64,000 nt of DNA from contig NC_049980.1 of NCBI RefSeq assembly GCF_000003815.2, positions 9,383,695 to 9,447,694 of the forward strand, read 5' to 3'. Positions 63,673 to 64,000 of the stretch are shown one piece after another. The stretch's first letter is position 1; the number at the start of each line of letters is the position of its first letter. The DNA comes from Branchiostoma floridae. Taxonomy: Eukaryota; Chordata; Leptocardii; Amphioxiformes; Branchiostomatidae. Under the pieces are notes generated by a model. It did no database searches and was not told the DNA's origin. It saw only the letters and a list, made by a program, of their open reading frames with translations. The translations under genes were made by a program, and so were the position numbers.

Positions 63673-64000
63673 GTTGGTGTCCTGACTCAATGTTTTAACT
63701 GTTCCGTTTATTCCGTGGCTGCACAGTGCAGATGGTTGGTCCACACTTGTGTCAACTGAAGTTAAAATAGAGAAATGTTTGTACGGATGAGAAGGTGATG
63801 AAAATGAAGGCAGTTGAAAAAAGCCAAAATGTCTGAATTGAAATTGACTGATTAAATGTGATGAAATCTACATGACTAGATAGTACATGTACAAGGTATT
63901 GCCTTGTATGTCATAACTGAAAAACACACAGTCACTTAGTTATTCTTTGTATTCATTCTTGATTTCATATATTTGAAAGTTATTCATCAAAAGAGCATTT
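63673..64000. other. Start of the last intron: nothing recognised
   Basis: AT-rich intron to the window edge. No stop, EF-hand or GAR coding sequence seen. Confidence 0.6.

Noticed and set aside
1-64000. CRISPR array, operon, riboswitch or bacterial-type terminator
   Set aside because: Spliceosomal introns throughout show a eukaryotic nuclear gene. The tandem repeats seen are contiguous, without spacers.

Overview
The window holds most of one very large gene, read left to right on the + strand and cut off at both ends: a spectraplakin (the MACF1 / dystonin / Shot family of giant cytolinkers). Sixty-two confident coding exons plus one candidate microexon join through GT-AG introns. With all 63 the frame stays open for about 6,800 codons and the splice phase agrees at every junction. 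Many introns of 0.3-3 kb, no polycistronic layout, and intronic remains of tRNA-derived SINEs, LINEs and MITEs show a metazoan genome. One spectraplakin gene with vertebrate-like domain order, exon-encoded plakin repeats and this intron style suggests an invertebrate deuterostome, most likely a lancelet (Branchiostoma). The organism is an inference; the family is clear from the protein.

Layout: 416-522 encodes the end of the second calponin-homology (actin-binding) domain. 1417-20776 encodes the plakin domain, a series of spectrin-like repeats with an SH3 domain (11346-12223, core 12069-12223). 23858-29572 is a 5.7-kb exon with a charged low-complexity head, plakin (plectin) repeats and a long acidic tail. 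29768-30079 is a small exon with a duplicated motif. 31104-31984 is an exon pair for one spectrin repeat. 32668-37248 is a second giant exon (4.6 kb) with at least 13 more plakin repeats. 39037-63672 encodes about 18 spectrin repeats of the rod. The missing 5' part should carry CH1 and most of CH2. The missing 3' part should carry the rest of the rod, the EF hands and the GAR/GAS2 microtubule-binding domain.

The protein would link F-actin (CH domains), junctions or intermediate filaments (plakin domain and plakin repeats) and microtubules (C-terminus, outside the window). Every exon from 18224 to 44704 starts and ends in phase 0, so the plakin-repeat exons and neighbouring spectrin exons can be skipped or included without a frameshift.

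The introns hold a tandem array derived from the CH2 exon, a 30-bp minisatellite, several short inverted-repeat elements (one with a clear 8-bp target duplication), SINEs and two LINE 3' ends. No second protein gene, RNA gene or minus-strand gene could be supported. Two runs of N (29627-29726, 35778-36032) are assembly gaps.
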